Shown: positions 7,613-13,689 of the stretch, piece by piece
Position numbering within the stretch: the first letter of the stretch is position 1
Layout of the letters: the number at the start of each line of letters is the position of its first letter
Assembly (NCBI GenBank): GCA_026987255.1
Contig: JALSNA010000139.1
Coordinates: forward strand, 1 to 15,297
Reading direction: 5' to 3'
DNA: 15,297 nt
Source: Hyphomicrobiales bacterium
GTDB lineage: Bacteria > Pseudomonadota > Alphaproteobacteria > Rhizobiales > Aestuariivirgaceae
Program-made: the position numbers and the translations under genes
Notes under the pieces: model-generated
Told to the model about the DNA's origin: nothing
Database searches by the model: none
Seen by the model: the letters and a program-made list of their open reading frames with translations, nothing else

Positions 7613-7660
7613 GAAGAAAAGTTTTCCAGCCTGCCTGGCAGGCTGGAAATACTTTTCTTC
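7613..7660. repeat. Long inverted repeat, 23-bp arms with one bulge
   Basis: Positions 7613-7635 and 7637-7660 are complementary. The outer part is GAAGAAAAGT with ACTTTTCTTC (10 bp) and the inner part is TTTCCAGCCTGCC with GGCAGGCTGGAAA (13 bp), with one unpaired T at 7650. It starts 36 bp after the dsbA-like stop and may act as its terminator, although no T-run follows. Confidence 0.85.
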
Positions 7661-7674
7661 AGGAAAAACAAGGC

Positions 7675-7730
7675 GTCCTGCTGACTTGGGGCGGCCCGGC
7701 GTCAGCAGGACATCATTTTTGGCCCCAAGT
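7675..7730. repeat. Two interleaved inverted repeats (pseudoknot-like order)
   Basis: GTCCTGCTGAC at 7675-7685 is the reverse complement of GTCAGCAGGAC at 7701-7711. ACTTGGGGC at 7684-7692 is the reverse complement of GCCCCAAGT at 7722-7730. The order is a, b, a', b', with a two-base overlap between a and b. As RNA this would be either two competing stems or an H-type pseudoknot. Confidence 0.75.
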
Positions 7731-7731
7731 A

Positions 7732-7774
7732 AATTGCAAGGTTCTGACAGAAAATCTGTCAGAACCTTGCAATT
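7732..7774. repeat. Perfect 20-bp inverted repeat with 3-base loop
   Basis: Positions 7732-7751 and 7755-7774 are perfect reverse complements (AATTGCAAGG... and ...CCTTGCAATT) around AAA. It begins one base after the preceding repeat ends. Part of the arm (GTCAGAA) recurs just downstream in TTGTCAGAATG. There is no T-run on either side. Confidence 0.88.
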
Positions 7775-7805
7775 CACGGATTGTCAGAATGCCAGAAAAT
7801 GCTGT

Positions 7806-7827
7806 GTATTCAATCTGTTGTGAATAC
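7806..7827. repeat. 7-bp inverted repeat
   Basis: GTATTCA (7806-7812) and TGAATAC (7821-7827) enclose eight bases. It is the last and smallest of the palindromes in this gap. Alone it would not be notable; its position next to three larger ones is why it is listed. Confidence 0.5.
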
Positions 7828-8021
7828 TTCACATGCGACGAGCCGGGGTTTGGTGCGCCAAGGCGCGCCGCTCCGGCCCGCTCCCCCACCTGGGCCACCC
7901 AAGATTGTGGCAAGGCGGTTGGGAGGAGGCGGGCCTTATTCGCGCACGGATGCTGACTGTTCAGGTCTGTGCCCCGGGTGCCCTTTGCGGCATGAGCGCT
8001 TTGCATGGCAGATGGCCAGGA

Positions 8022-8846
8022 TCATTTCTCCGGCGACTGGTCCAGATCCTTGCCGCTCTTGCGCACCTCGCGGGCGCCTTCGGGAGGGATGCACTGGGCC
8101 TGATCGCCACCTTCGGCCAGGTAGCCCTCCTTGGCCTTGCGGTCGGCCTCGGCGGCGGCCTTGAGGACCTCTTGCGGCGTGGCGGTGGAGAACCTCACCA
8201 CCTTGACCAGCTCCTTGAGCATGCTGCGGGCCTTTTCCGGGCCATCATAGAGGAAGAGCACATAGACATCGGCCTGCTTGAACTTGTGGATGCCCAGCAG
8301 CATGCCTTCCTTGTGCTTCGTGTTCAGCTCCGGCTCGGCGCCGAACAGGGCGATGGAGGCCCAATCGGCATTGAAGGTCTTGCGCGCGCCCTCGCGCGGG
8401 ATATTGCGCATGGGCATCTCGCCCTGCACGGCGATCTGGCCCAGAAGGGCGGTGAAGACCATCTCGTGCATGTCCTCCGGCGAGGGCGCGGAGCTGTGCG
8501 GGTCGCTAAAATCGATGACCATGCGCCGCAGCGGCCGGAAGGCCATGCGGATTTCCACCGAGCCATCCTTTTTGCGCCAGGCCTTCTCGAAAGCGTACAG
8601 AGGCGTTTCCGGCACCGGGATTTCCTCGAAATCCGCCGGAATGTCGAGGATGACCCCGCTCTCGCGCGCCAGTTGTTCCGCGGTGACGGCGGCTGGCCTC
8701 CGCGGGGTCTGCTTGGCCTGCGACGTCCGCGGGGCCTGCGAGGCCTGCTGGGCCTGCGAGACCTGCTGGGCCTGCGCGGCCATGACGGGTGCGCCCAAGG
8801 TCATGGCGGCCAGCGCCACGGCCGCAAAAGATGCCCGGAAGATCAT
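8022..8846 (-). CDS. Exported protein of unknown function (274 aa)
   Basis: I do not recognise the family. Residues 1-23 form a clear signal peptide (hydrophobic core AAVALAAMTLGAPVMA, then AQAQ), so the protein is periplasmic or beyond. Residues about 24-50 are a Gln/Ser/Ala-rich linker made of imperfect hexapeptide repeats (QVSQAQ, QASQAP and similar). The body (about 55-225) looks alpha/beta, with strands such as VYVLFLYD followed by the helix KARSMLKELVKVVRF. That ending is reminiscent of DcrB/PsbP-like folds, but this is only a guess. One cysteine is present near the C-terminus (QAQCIPP). The start ATG overlaps the stop of the TPR gene by ATGA, so translation is coupled and the two proteins probably work together. 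Confidence 0.8.
   Translation of the reverse strand: MIFRASFAAVALAAMTLGAPVMAAQAQQVSQAQQASQAPRTSQAKQTPRRPAAVTAEQLARESGVILDIPADFEEIPVPETPLYAFEKAWRKKDGSVEIRMAFRPLRRMVIDFSDPHSSAPSPEDMHEMVFTALLGQIAVQGEMPMRNIPREGARKTFNADWASIALFGAEPELNTKHKEGMLLGIHKFKQADVYVLFLYDGPEKARSMLKELVKVVRFSTATPQEVLKAAAEADRKAKEGYLAEGGDQAQCIPPEGAREVRKSGKDLDQSPEK
8711..8782 (-). repeat. Four imperfect 18-bp tandem repeats inside the 274-aa gene
   Basis: Units start at 8711, 8729, 8747 and 8765. Each is a variant of GCTGGGCCTGCGAGRCCT on the plus strand, and the last two units are nearly identical. On the coding strand they encode hexapeptides of the Q-x-S-Q-A-x kind in the linker after the signal peptide. Such repeats can gain or lose units without shifting frame. 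Confidence 0.75.
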
Positions 8847-9718
8847 TTTTTCTCTCCCTTGTCCGCGGCGGCCTTGGCGTCTTCTGGCTTTGCGCCCTTG
8901 GCCTTGCCATCCTTGGCGGCGGTCAGCGGCGGGAACTTGATTTCCGGCAGGCCTTCCATCTTGCGCCAGTTGTTGAGCTGCTTGCGGGCAATGGCGATCC
9001 AGCCCTTGTGCCTGGTGACCTTGAGGAAATCCTCCAGCTCCTTCATCGCCTGCTTGCGATGGCCCAGGGCCTCCTGGGTCACGGCGATGTTGAAGCGCGC
9101 GGCGGGCAGATGCGGATCGAGGGCGGCGACCTTCTCGAAATCGGCCAGGGCCTGCTTGTAGCGCTTCTTCTCGAAAAGCAGCGCACCGCGATTGAACAGC
9201 GCGCCGATGAAATCGGGCTTGACCTTGATGGCGTGATCGAGATCGGCCAGGGCCTCCTTGTCGCGATTGAAACCGCGATAGGCCTGGGCGCGGTTGACCA
9301 GCAGCAGCGGATCGTCGGGGCGCTTTTTCATCGCCACCTCCAGATCGGCCAGGGCCTTGGCATATTTCTTGTGCTGCAGGAAGAGCGAGGCGCGCACACC
9401 GCGCAGCTGGTAGTTCCCGGGATAAAGGGCAATGCCCAGATCGAGCGCCTTCATGGCCTCCACCGGGCGCCCCTCGGCCAGGTGCTGAAGGGCCACCTGC
9501 ACGTGTTTTTCCGGCGGCAGGTTGTAATGGGGATTGGTCCTGGCGTGCGGCCCCTTGGGGGTGACGGGAATTTTCGTCATCGGCGCGGGCTTGCCCTTGA
9601 GCATGGAGGAAAAGCCCTTCATGTCATTCACCGAAGGGGTGGCCTGCTGGCCAAGGGCGGGGGCGGAAAGCCAGGCAAACCCTAAGGCGCAGGCAAAAAT
9701 GGTGATGGGTCTCGTCAT
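8843..9718 (-). CDS. Exported tetratricopeptide-repeat protein
   Basis: The 291-aa product starts with a signal peptide (MTRPITIFACALGFAWLSAPALG-QQ). A proline-rich stretch to about residue 65 follows, then a run of TPR-type helix pairs from about 70 to 250. Repeated signatures include GRPVEAMKALDLGIALYPGN, KKYAKALADLEVAMKKRPDD, DKEALADLDHAIKVKPDF and KRYKQALADFEKVAALDPH. The tail (267-291) is Lys/Ala/Asp-rich and low in complexity. TPR arrays bind partner proteins, so this is likely a periplasmic scaffold or assembly helper; the partner is unknown. ATG at 9718 gives the signal peptide, with GGGAG about 12 bases upstream. A GTG 15 codons earlier is an alternative but would bury the signal peptide. 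The stop overlaps the next gene's ATG (ATGA). Confidence 0.88.
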   Translation of the reverse strand: MTRPITIFACALGFAWLSAPALGQQATPSVNDMKGFSSMLKGKPAPMTKIPVTPKGPHARTNPHYNLPPEKHVQVALQHLAEGRPVEAMKALDLGIALYPGNYQLRGVRASLFLQHKKYAKALADLEVAMKKRPDDPLLLVNRAQAYRGFNRDKEALADLDHAIKVKPDFIGALFNRGALLFEKKRYKQALADFEKVAALDPHLPAARFNIAVTQEALGHRKQAMKELEDFLKVTRHKGWIAIARKQLNNWRKMEGLPEIKFPPLTAAKDGKAKGAKPEDAKAAADKGEKK

Positions 9719-9798
9719 GGTTTTTGTCAACTCCCTGAAGCGGTCTTTCCCGGCGGCTGTCACGGGCGCATTGAGACACGCTCATGGCCGCTTTGCAA

Positions 9799-9812
9799 TT
9801 GATCTGTGACAA
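9799..9812 (-). promoter_or_regulatory. FNR/CRP-family-like binding site upstream of the TPR gene
   Basis: TTGATCTGTGACAA on the plus strand fits the FNR-superfamily core TTGNN-N4-NNCAA; the left half TTGAT is identical to the FNR/FixK half-site. The centre (9805.5) is about 88 bp upstream of the TPR start. If it acted at -41.5, transcription would start near 9764, and a weak -10-like CTCAAT lies at the expected place (9776-9771, minus strand). This fits an oxygen- or nitrogen-oxide-responsive promoter but is a single-site match. Confidence 0.35.
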
Positions 9813-9863
9813 ATCTAACCGATTGTTAATGCAGGCTTTTCGCCCTTGCGCGGCGTCATGGAA

Positions 9864-9894
9864 AGGGCCGGCGGATGGATACCCCGCCGGCCCT
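9864..9894 (-). terminator. Intrinsic terminator of the multihaem cytochrome gene
   Basis: AGGGCCGGCGG (9864-9874) and CCGCCGGCCCT (9884-9894) form a perfect 11-bp GC-rich stem with a nine-base loop, 31 bp after the cytochrome stop. On the minus strand the stem is followed by TTTCC, a short T-tract. It separates the cytochrome unit from the downstream TPR/unknown pair. Confidence 0.75.
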
Positions 9895-9924
9895 CGTTCG
9901 TGTCAGGATGTCAGACCATGGGCC

Positions 9925-12330
9925 CTACTTCTTGGAAGCGGCGTAGGTCTTGAGCATCTTGTTGAGCATCTCCATGTGCTGCTTGTCGGTGAGCGAGCCG
10001 GGAGTGGAGACTTTCTTCCACAGTTCGGCGTTGCTCATCTCGCGATGGCAGCCCATGCACAGACCGGTGCGCTCCATGGCATCGCGGACCTTCTTCGGCA
10101 GGGCCCTGGACAGCGGCCAATGGGTGCCCACCGTCTGGGTCTGCTGACCGTCCTTGATGATGGTGGACAGGTCGAAGTCGAGCTGCGGGATGGCCTGGGA
10201 CTGGACCTTGTAGTTCTTCGGAATGGGCTTGCCAGTCCTTTGATCTATAAGCTCCTCGATGATGTCCTTGGTGTACTTGGCCATGAACAGACCACCACCA
10301 ATGCCATATCCCATGGCCTTCGGGTTGTTGTGGCAGCTCTCGCAGGTGCGGGCCTTGCGCTGCATGGAGTGCGGCTGCACCGGAGCCATGTCGATGGCCA
10401 GCGGCGTGCGCTCCTGGCCAAGCTCGGCCTGCTCGTCCTTGGAGACGGCGATCTTGTTGTTGACGATGACCTTGCCGTCGCGGCCGATCACCGTGTAGAT
10501 CACCTGGCAACCCGGCATCAGAGGCGTCACACGGCCCTCGCCGTTGATGCCAAGCACCGGATCTTCCCAACGCAGATACGAGCGGGTCTCCATGACCTTG
10601 CCCGGGCTCTTCAGGCCATGGGTGCCAAGCGGCGACTCCTTCGTCTGGCCGTCAGGACCATGGGTGTTGCCATTGGCGACCCAGTCGGTGTCCATCTTGC
10701 CCTTCGAATAGTCGGTCTTGACGTGGCAGCCATAGCACTGCGGCACCCAGGAGGCATGACAGGCATAGCACTCCAGGTTGTCGTTGTGCTTGGCGACCTT
10801 GTCCATGGCGACCTCGGCATCCAGGCTCTTCCAGGTGCCCTTCTTCTTGATGTCCTTCAGAATGGGCACGAAGAAGTCCAGACCGGTGGCCGAATGCAGG
10901 ATGACCTTGTCGCCATCCTTGACCACGTTGCCGAAGGGATTGCCGCGAGCGGTGAGCAGGAAGCCGTCCTTCGCGTCATACTTGGTGGCGAAGGTTTCGG
11001 TTTCCATCAGCTGCTCCTTGGCCAGGCCGCGCGGAGTCTGCGGAAGCTTCTTGCCGAACTCCTCGGAATAGCCAAGCGGCAGCTCCCACGGATACTTCCT
11101 GGTGGTGCCGTGGCAGTCCTGACACTCGATCTCGACCTGGGCCAGCGTGGTGCCGAAGATGTTGCCGTCGCCATGCATGTCGATGGTGGTGTGGCAATCC
11201 TGGCAGAGCATGCCGCCCTTGGGGTTCTCCGGCCGGCTCTTGATCTGGTGATGCAGATCGTCGGCGATGAAGAGATACTTCTTGGTGTGGAGCTTGGGCT
11301 GCTTCTTGCCCATGGCGTTCCACGGCGAGCCGTAGGGGAACTCCATCAGACCCTGGTAGGTCACGCCGATGCGCTTGCCGCGGTTGTGGCAGTGGTTGCA
11401 CGATTCGACGGGAATACCGGAGTAGGTCAGGCCGTTGATCTCGACCTTGGCCTCGCGCGTGCCCTGAATGCGGTGGACAAGCATGTGGCCCTTCTGGGTC
11501 TTGTCGATGGTCGGATCCTTGCCCTCGTAGATGCCCTCGTTGCCATAGGGGATATGGCACGCCGAGCAGCCCATGCCGCGGTAGTCACCACGTTTCTCGC
11601 GGCCCTTCACGCCAACGTGGCAACGCTGGCACTGCTGACGCGAGTAGGTGAAGCCGGAAAGCTCGGGCTTCTTCTCGATTTCTTCCACGGAGGGCAGCGG
11701 AACCATCTTCAGCTCCGCGGGCAACTGATCGGGGAAGTTCTTGATCATCGACGCCATGTACTTCTTGTAGGCATCGGTGCCCACCTGCGGCTCGCGGCCG
11801 TCGGTGTCCTTCACGTCGTAGTTGCCCCACGGAACCTTGTGGTTCTGCACTTCCGCGATGCCGAAGGTGTGCAGGTTGCCCTGCAGCTTGCCCGCCTCGG
11901 TGTTCATGAGCGAACGCTGAACGCGATAGGCATAATCGGCATGGCACTGGCCGCAAGTGTTCTCGGCGATCCAGACCGAGCCGGGATCCTTGTAGAACAT
12001 CTTGGGGCCGAGGTCTTTCGGAGCCCCCTTGTGGGCCTCCGCCTTTGTCGTGGCTTTCGGGTTGCCGCCATGACAGACGACGCACCCTTCGGGATCGCCA
12101 GCCTCCTTGCCGAGGTCACGGATCTGCTGCAGCATCTCCGAGCCCTCTTCGCGGATGGTGGAAATCCCCTCGTGACAGCTCAGGCAACCCTTCTGGTTGG
12201 CGAGCTGCTGGGAAACCTTTTCGAATTTCCCCTTGTTAGCGGCCTTCTTGTCCGCCGCATGGGCACCGGATATCGCAAAACCGGCGATCATGAGACCGGA
12301 AAACAAGGCCGTCAGAAGCTTTCTTCTCAT
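9925..12330 (-). CDS. Dodecahaem c-type cytochrome, exported, 801 aa
   Basis: Twelve CXXCH haem-attachment motifs are visible, with first Cys at residues 49, 83, 126, 234, 255, 311, 376, 403, 521, 532, 663 and 758. A Sec signal peptide (residues 1-25, ending SGAHA-AD) sends it to the periplasm or further out. Haems 9 and 10 are only 11 residues apart, while 408-520, 537-662 and 668-757 are haem-free and may form separate folded domains. There is one non-haem cysteine (608). All motifs have His, so no CX2CK-type catalytic haem like that of NrfA is seen. The likely role is electron transfer or reduction of an inorganic or extracellular acceptor; the substrate cannot be read. The motifs GCSACHIPYGNEG and CNHCHNRGKRIGVTYQG recall uncharacterised multihaem proteins of metal reducers (memory only). 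ATG at 12330 is used because it gives the signal peptide. No porin (MtrB-like) or NapC-like partner is in the window. Confidence 0.93.
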   Translation of the reverse strand: MRRKLLTALFSGLMIAGFAISGAHAADKKAANKGKFEKVSQQLANQKGCLSCHEGISTIREEGSEMLQQIRDLGKEAGDPEGCVVCHGGNPKATTKAEAHKGAPKDLGPKMFYKDPGSVWIAENTCGQCHADYAYRVQRSLMNTEAGKLQGNLHTFGIAEVQNHKVPWGNYDVKDTDGREPQVGTDAYKKYMASMIKNFPDQLPAELKMVPLPSVEEIEKKPELSGFTYSRQQCQRCHVGVKGREKRGDYRGMGCSACHIPYGNEGIYEGKDPTIDKTQKGHMLVHRIQGTREAKVEINGLTYSGIPVESCNHCHNRGKRIGVTYQGLMEFPYGSPWNAMGKKQPKLHTKKYLFIADDLHHQIKSRPENPKGGMLCQDCHTTIDMHGDGNIFGTTLAQVEIECQDCHGTTRKYPWELPLGYSEEFGKKLPQTPRGLAKEQLMETETFATKYDAKDGFLLTARGNPFGNVVKDGDKVILHSATGLDFFVPILKDIKKKGTWKSLDAEVAMDKVAKHNDNLECYACHASWVPQCYGCHVKTDYSKGKMDTDWVANGNTHGPDGQTKESPLGTHGLKSPGKVMETRSYLRWEDPVLGINGEGRVTPLMPGCQVIYTVIGRDGKVIVNNKIAVSKDEQAELGQERTPLAIDMAPVQPHSMQRKARTCESCHNNPKAMGYGIGGGLFMAKYTKDIIEELIDQRTGKPIPKNYKVQSQAIPQLDFDLSTIIKDGQQTQTVGTHWPLSRALPKKVRDAMERTGLCMGCHREMSNAELWKKVSTPGSLTDKQHMEMLNKMLKTYAASKK

Positions 12331-12448
12331 GTTGGGCCTCTTTCTCCCTCGAGAAGCCTCGTCTCATGCGAAGCCGGCGGCCTGACAACTTCCCCCGAAG
12401 CATCAACATGGCCACCTTGTCCGCACTCCCCCTCTCCCGCCCGATCCC

Positions 12449-12490
12449 TCACAAGCTGTCGACTCATTACGGACGGGAGCCAGCTTGTGA
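12449..12490. promoter_or_regulatory. Spaced inverted repeat upstream of the cytochrome gene
   Basis: TCACAAGCTG (12449-12458) and CAGCTTGTGA (12481-12490) are perfect 10-bp reverse complements 22 bases apart, so the half-site centres are 32 bp (about three helical turns) apart. This would suit two regulator dimers or a leader hairpin. It lies about 120-160 bp before the cytochrome start codon. Confidence 0.4.
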
Positions 12491-12539
12491 AAAACATTAA
12501 TCTTCCTTCATGTTGCAAGTCCATGACACAAATCGGGTC

Positions 12540-12553
12540 TCACACACATGTGA
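12540..12553. promoter_or_regulatory. Small palindrome TCACA-N4-TGTGA
   Basis: TCACACACATGTGA has 5-bp arms identical to the outer bases of the larger inverted repeat nearby (TCACA...TGTGA). The polarity is opposite to the classical CRP site (TGTGA-N6-TCACA). It may be a second operator for the same regulator. The evidence is weak. Confidence 0.3.
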
Positions 12554-12662
12554 ACCGAGCATTTTTCTCAGGTATTGCGTCAATGCGTCCCCCTCCCCCG
12601 CCGCAGCCGGCGTGCTCATCGCGGGCAGGGGCGGCAGGGCGGGGAAAAGGAGGTTTGGCGGC

Positions 12663-12691
12663 TTGCCCTTGTGCGGCCAAAGTTCTAGACA
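12663..12691 (+). promoter_or_regulatory. Possible promoter of aroQ-accB-accC
   Basis: TTGCCC (12663-12668) and TAGACA (12686-12691) are spaced 17 bp apart, an acceptable sigma-70-like pair, and lie 65 bp before the aroQ start. The -10 match is poor, as is usual in alphaproteobacteria. Confidence 0.35.
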
Positions 12692-12706
12692 ATCAGGGAT
12701 GTCACG

Positions 12707-12724
12707 GCCCGCCGCGCGGCGGGC
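12707..12724. repeat. Perfect 18-bp GC palindrome in the aroQ leader
   Basis: GCCCGCCGCGCGGCGGGC is its own reverse complement and ends 31 bp before the aroQ ATG, downstream of the proposed promoter. Transcribed, it would make a short, very stable stem in the 5' leader. The loop must open a few central pairs. Confidence 0.7.
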
Positions 12725-12755
12725 GGCCAGTCACGGGTCAAGGGTGGATCTTTTC

Positions 12756-13202
12756 ATGGGCCAGTGCGTTCACATTCTCAACGGGCCGAACCTGAACCTG
12801 CTGGGCCGGCGGGAGCCAAAAATCTACGGCGCGGCCAGCCTCGATGACATCGCGCGCGCCTGCACGCAGAAGGCCGCTGCCCTGGGGCTGGAAGTGGTGT
12901 TCCGCCAGAGCAACCACGAGGGCGGGCTGGTGGATTTCATCCAGCGGGCCATTGCGGACGAAGCGGCCGGAATCATCATCAACGCGGCCGCCTATACCCA
13001 CACATCGGTGGCCATTCACGATGCCCTGAAGGCCTTTGACGGCCCCGTGATCGAGGTGCATCTGTCCAATATTTTCCGGCGCGAGGACTTCCGCCATCAT
13101 TCCTTCATCTCCCCGGTGGCCGATGGCGTGATCTGCGGGCTGGGGGCGCAAGGATACGAGCTGGCGCTGGAGGCCCTGTGCGCCATGACCGAAAACAGTT
13201 GA
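12756..13202 (+). CDS. aroQ: Type II 3-dehydroquinate dehydratase
   Basis: This enzyme removes water from 3-dehydroquinate to give 3-dehydroshikimate, the third step of the shikimate pathway, in the cytosol as a dodecamer in known members. The 148-aa length is typical. Landmarks in order: [19 protein letters not shown], with the lid residues Arg19 and catalytic Tyr24; QSNHEG at 51-56; [12 protein letters not shown] with Asn76; VIEVHLSN with His102; [23 protein letters not shown] at the end. The usual Pro after Asn76 is Ala, a mild change. ATG at 12756 is favoured because the protein then starts at the family's normal N-terminus and AGGGTGG lies about ten bases upstream. accB follows after 13 bp, so the genes probably form one operon. 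Confidence 0.95.
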   Translation: MGQCVHILNGPNLNLLGRREPKIYGAASLDDIARACTQKAAALGLEVVFRQSNHEGGLVDFIQRAIADEAAGIIINAAAYTHTSVAIHDALKAFDGPVIEVHLSNIFRREDFRHHSFISPVADGVICGLGAQGYELALEALCAMTENS

Positions 13203-13215
13203 AGCAAGGGGCGTC

Positions 13216-13680
13216 ATGTCCAGAAAAAAGCAGACTTTCGACAGGGAAATGATCCGCGAGCTGGCGGAACTTCTGAAGGAAACCGGCCTGAGCGAGATCG
13301 AGCTGGAGGATGACGGCTTCCGGGTGCGCGTCTCGGCCGGATGCGCGCAGCTGGCGGCCACCGTCCCCGCCGCCGCTGCCGCCCCGGCGCCAACCCAGGC
13401 GGCGGCGGAAAAAGCAGCGCCCGCGGCGGATGATCACGCCAGCCATCCGGGGGTGGTCAAGTCCCCCATGGTGGGCACCGCCTATCGTGCTCCGGCGCCG
13501 GGGGCGGCGCCCTTCGTGGAGGTGGGCGCCAAGGTCAAGGAGGGCCAGACGCTGCTCATCATCGAGGCCATGAAGACCATGAACCAGATCCCCGCGCCGC
13601 GCTCCGGCGTGGTCAAGGCCATCCTGGTGGAAGACGGCCAGCCGGTGGAGTTCGACGAGCCGCTCATGGTCATCGAATAG
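13216..13680 (+). CDS. accB: Biotin carboxyl carrier protein of acetyl-CoA carboxylase
   Basis: The 154-aa product carries biotin and shuttles the carboxyl group from AccC to the AccAD carboxyltransferase, the first committed step of fatty acid synthesis. An N-terminal helical/charged domain (1-45, [24 protein letters not shown]) is followed by an Ala/Pro-rich flexible linker (about 46-75). The biotinyl domain contains the hallmark EAMKTMNQI with the biotin-accepting Lys120. KSPMVGTAY, with the 'thumb' region after it, marks it as AccB rather than another biotinyl domain. It sits nine bases before accC and 13 after aroQ, the standard accBC pairing. Confidence 0.97.
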   Translation: MSRKKQTFDREMIRELAELLKETGLSEIELEDDGFRVRVSAGCAQLAATVPAAAAAPAPTQAAAEKAAPAADDHASHPGVVKSPMVGTAYRAPAPGAAPFVEVGAKVKEGQTLLIIEAMKTMNQIPAPRSGVVKAILVEDGQPVEFDEPLMVIE

Positions 13681-13689
13681 GGGATCGTC

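Larger units (their letters stand above)
7578..8021. other. 444-bp non-coding gap between convergent genes, rich in palindromes
   Basis: No credible gene was found here. The left 250 bp (7613-7827) hold four separate inverted repeats listed individually. The right part (7828-8021) has only minor symmetry: GGCGCGCC at 7862-7869, and GGCCCGC at 7875-7881 pairing with GCGGGCC at 7929-7935. The gap separates the end of the dsbA-like gene from the end of the minus-strand 274-aa gene, so it must contain terminators for both. It also marks the left border of the accessory segment. Confidence 0.6.
12331..12755. other. 425-bp divergent control region between the cytochrome gene and aroQ
   Basis: No gene is convincing here. 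The region must hold promoters for both directions. It contains the inverted repeats at 12449-12490 and 12540-12553, a possible plus-strand promoter at 12663-12691 and a GC palindrome at 12707-12724, each listed separately. I looked for an FNR box (TTGNN-N4-NNCAA) and did not find one upstream of the cytochrome gene. Confidence 0.55.

Noticed and set aside
7613..7827. CRISPR array or simple repeat array
   Set aside because: The palindromes are all different and there are no regularly spaced direct repeats.
7828..8021. A small gene or tRNA in the right part of the gap
   Set aside because: Open frames here run into the antisense of the next gene and lack a ribosome-binding site, and no cloverleaf pairing or T-loop sequence was seen.
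12510..12755. An upstream extension of the aroQ frame
   Set aside because: The extra 82 residues are low in complexity and pass through the promoter and palindrome; AroQ proteins normally begin at the [11 protein letters not shown] region, matching ATG 12756.
9784..12795. A very long open frame on the plus strand opposite the cytochrome gene
   Set aside because: It lies fully antisense to a gene with twelve haem motifs. Its translation is biased (Leu/Gly/Val/Ala/His-rich) with no domain, as expected from the mirror frame of GC-rich coding DNA.
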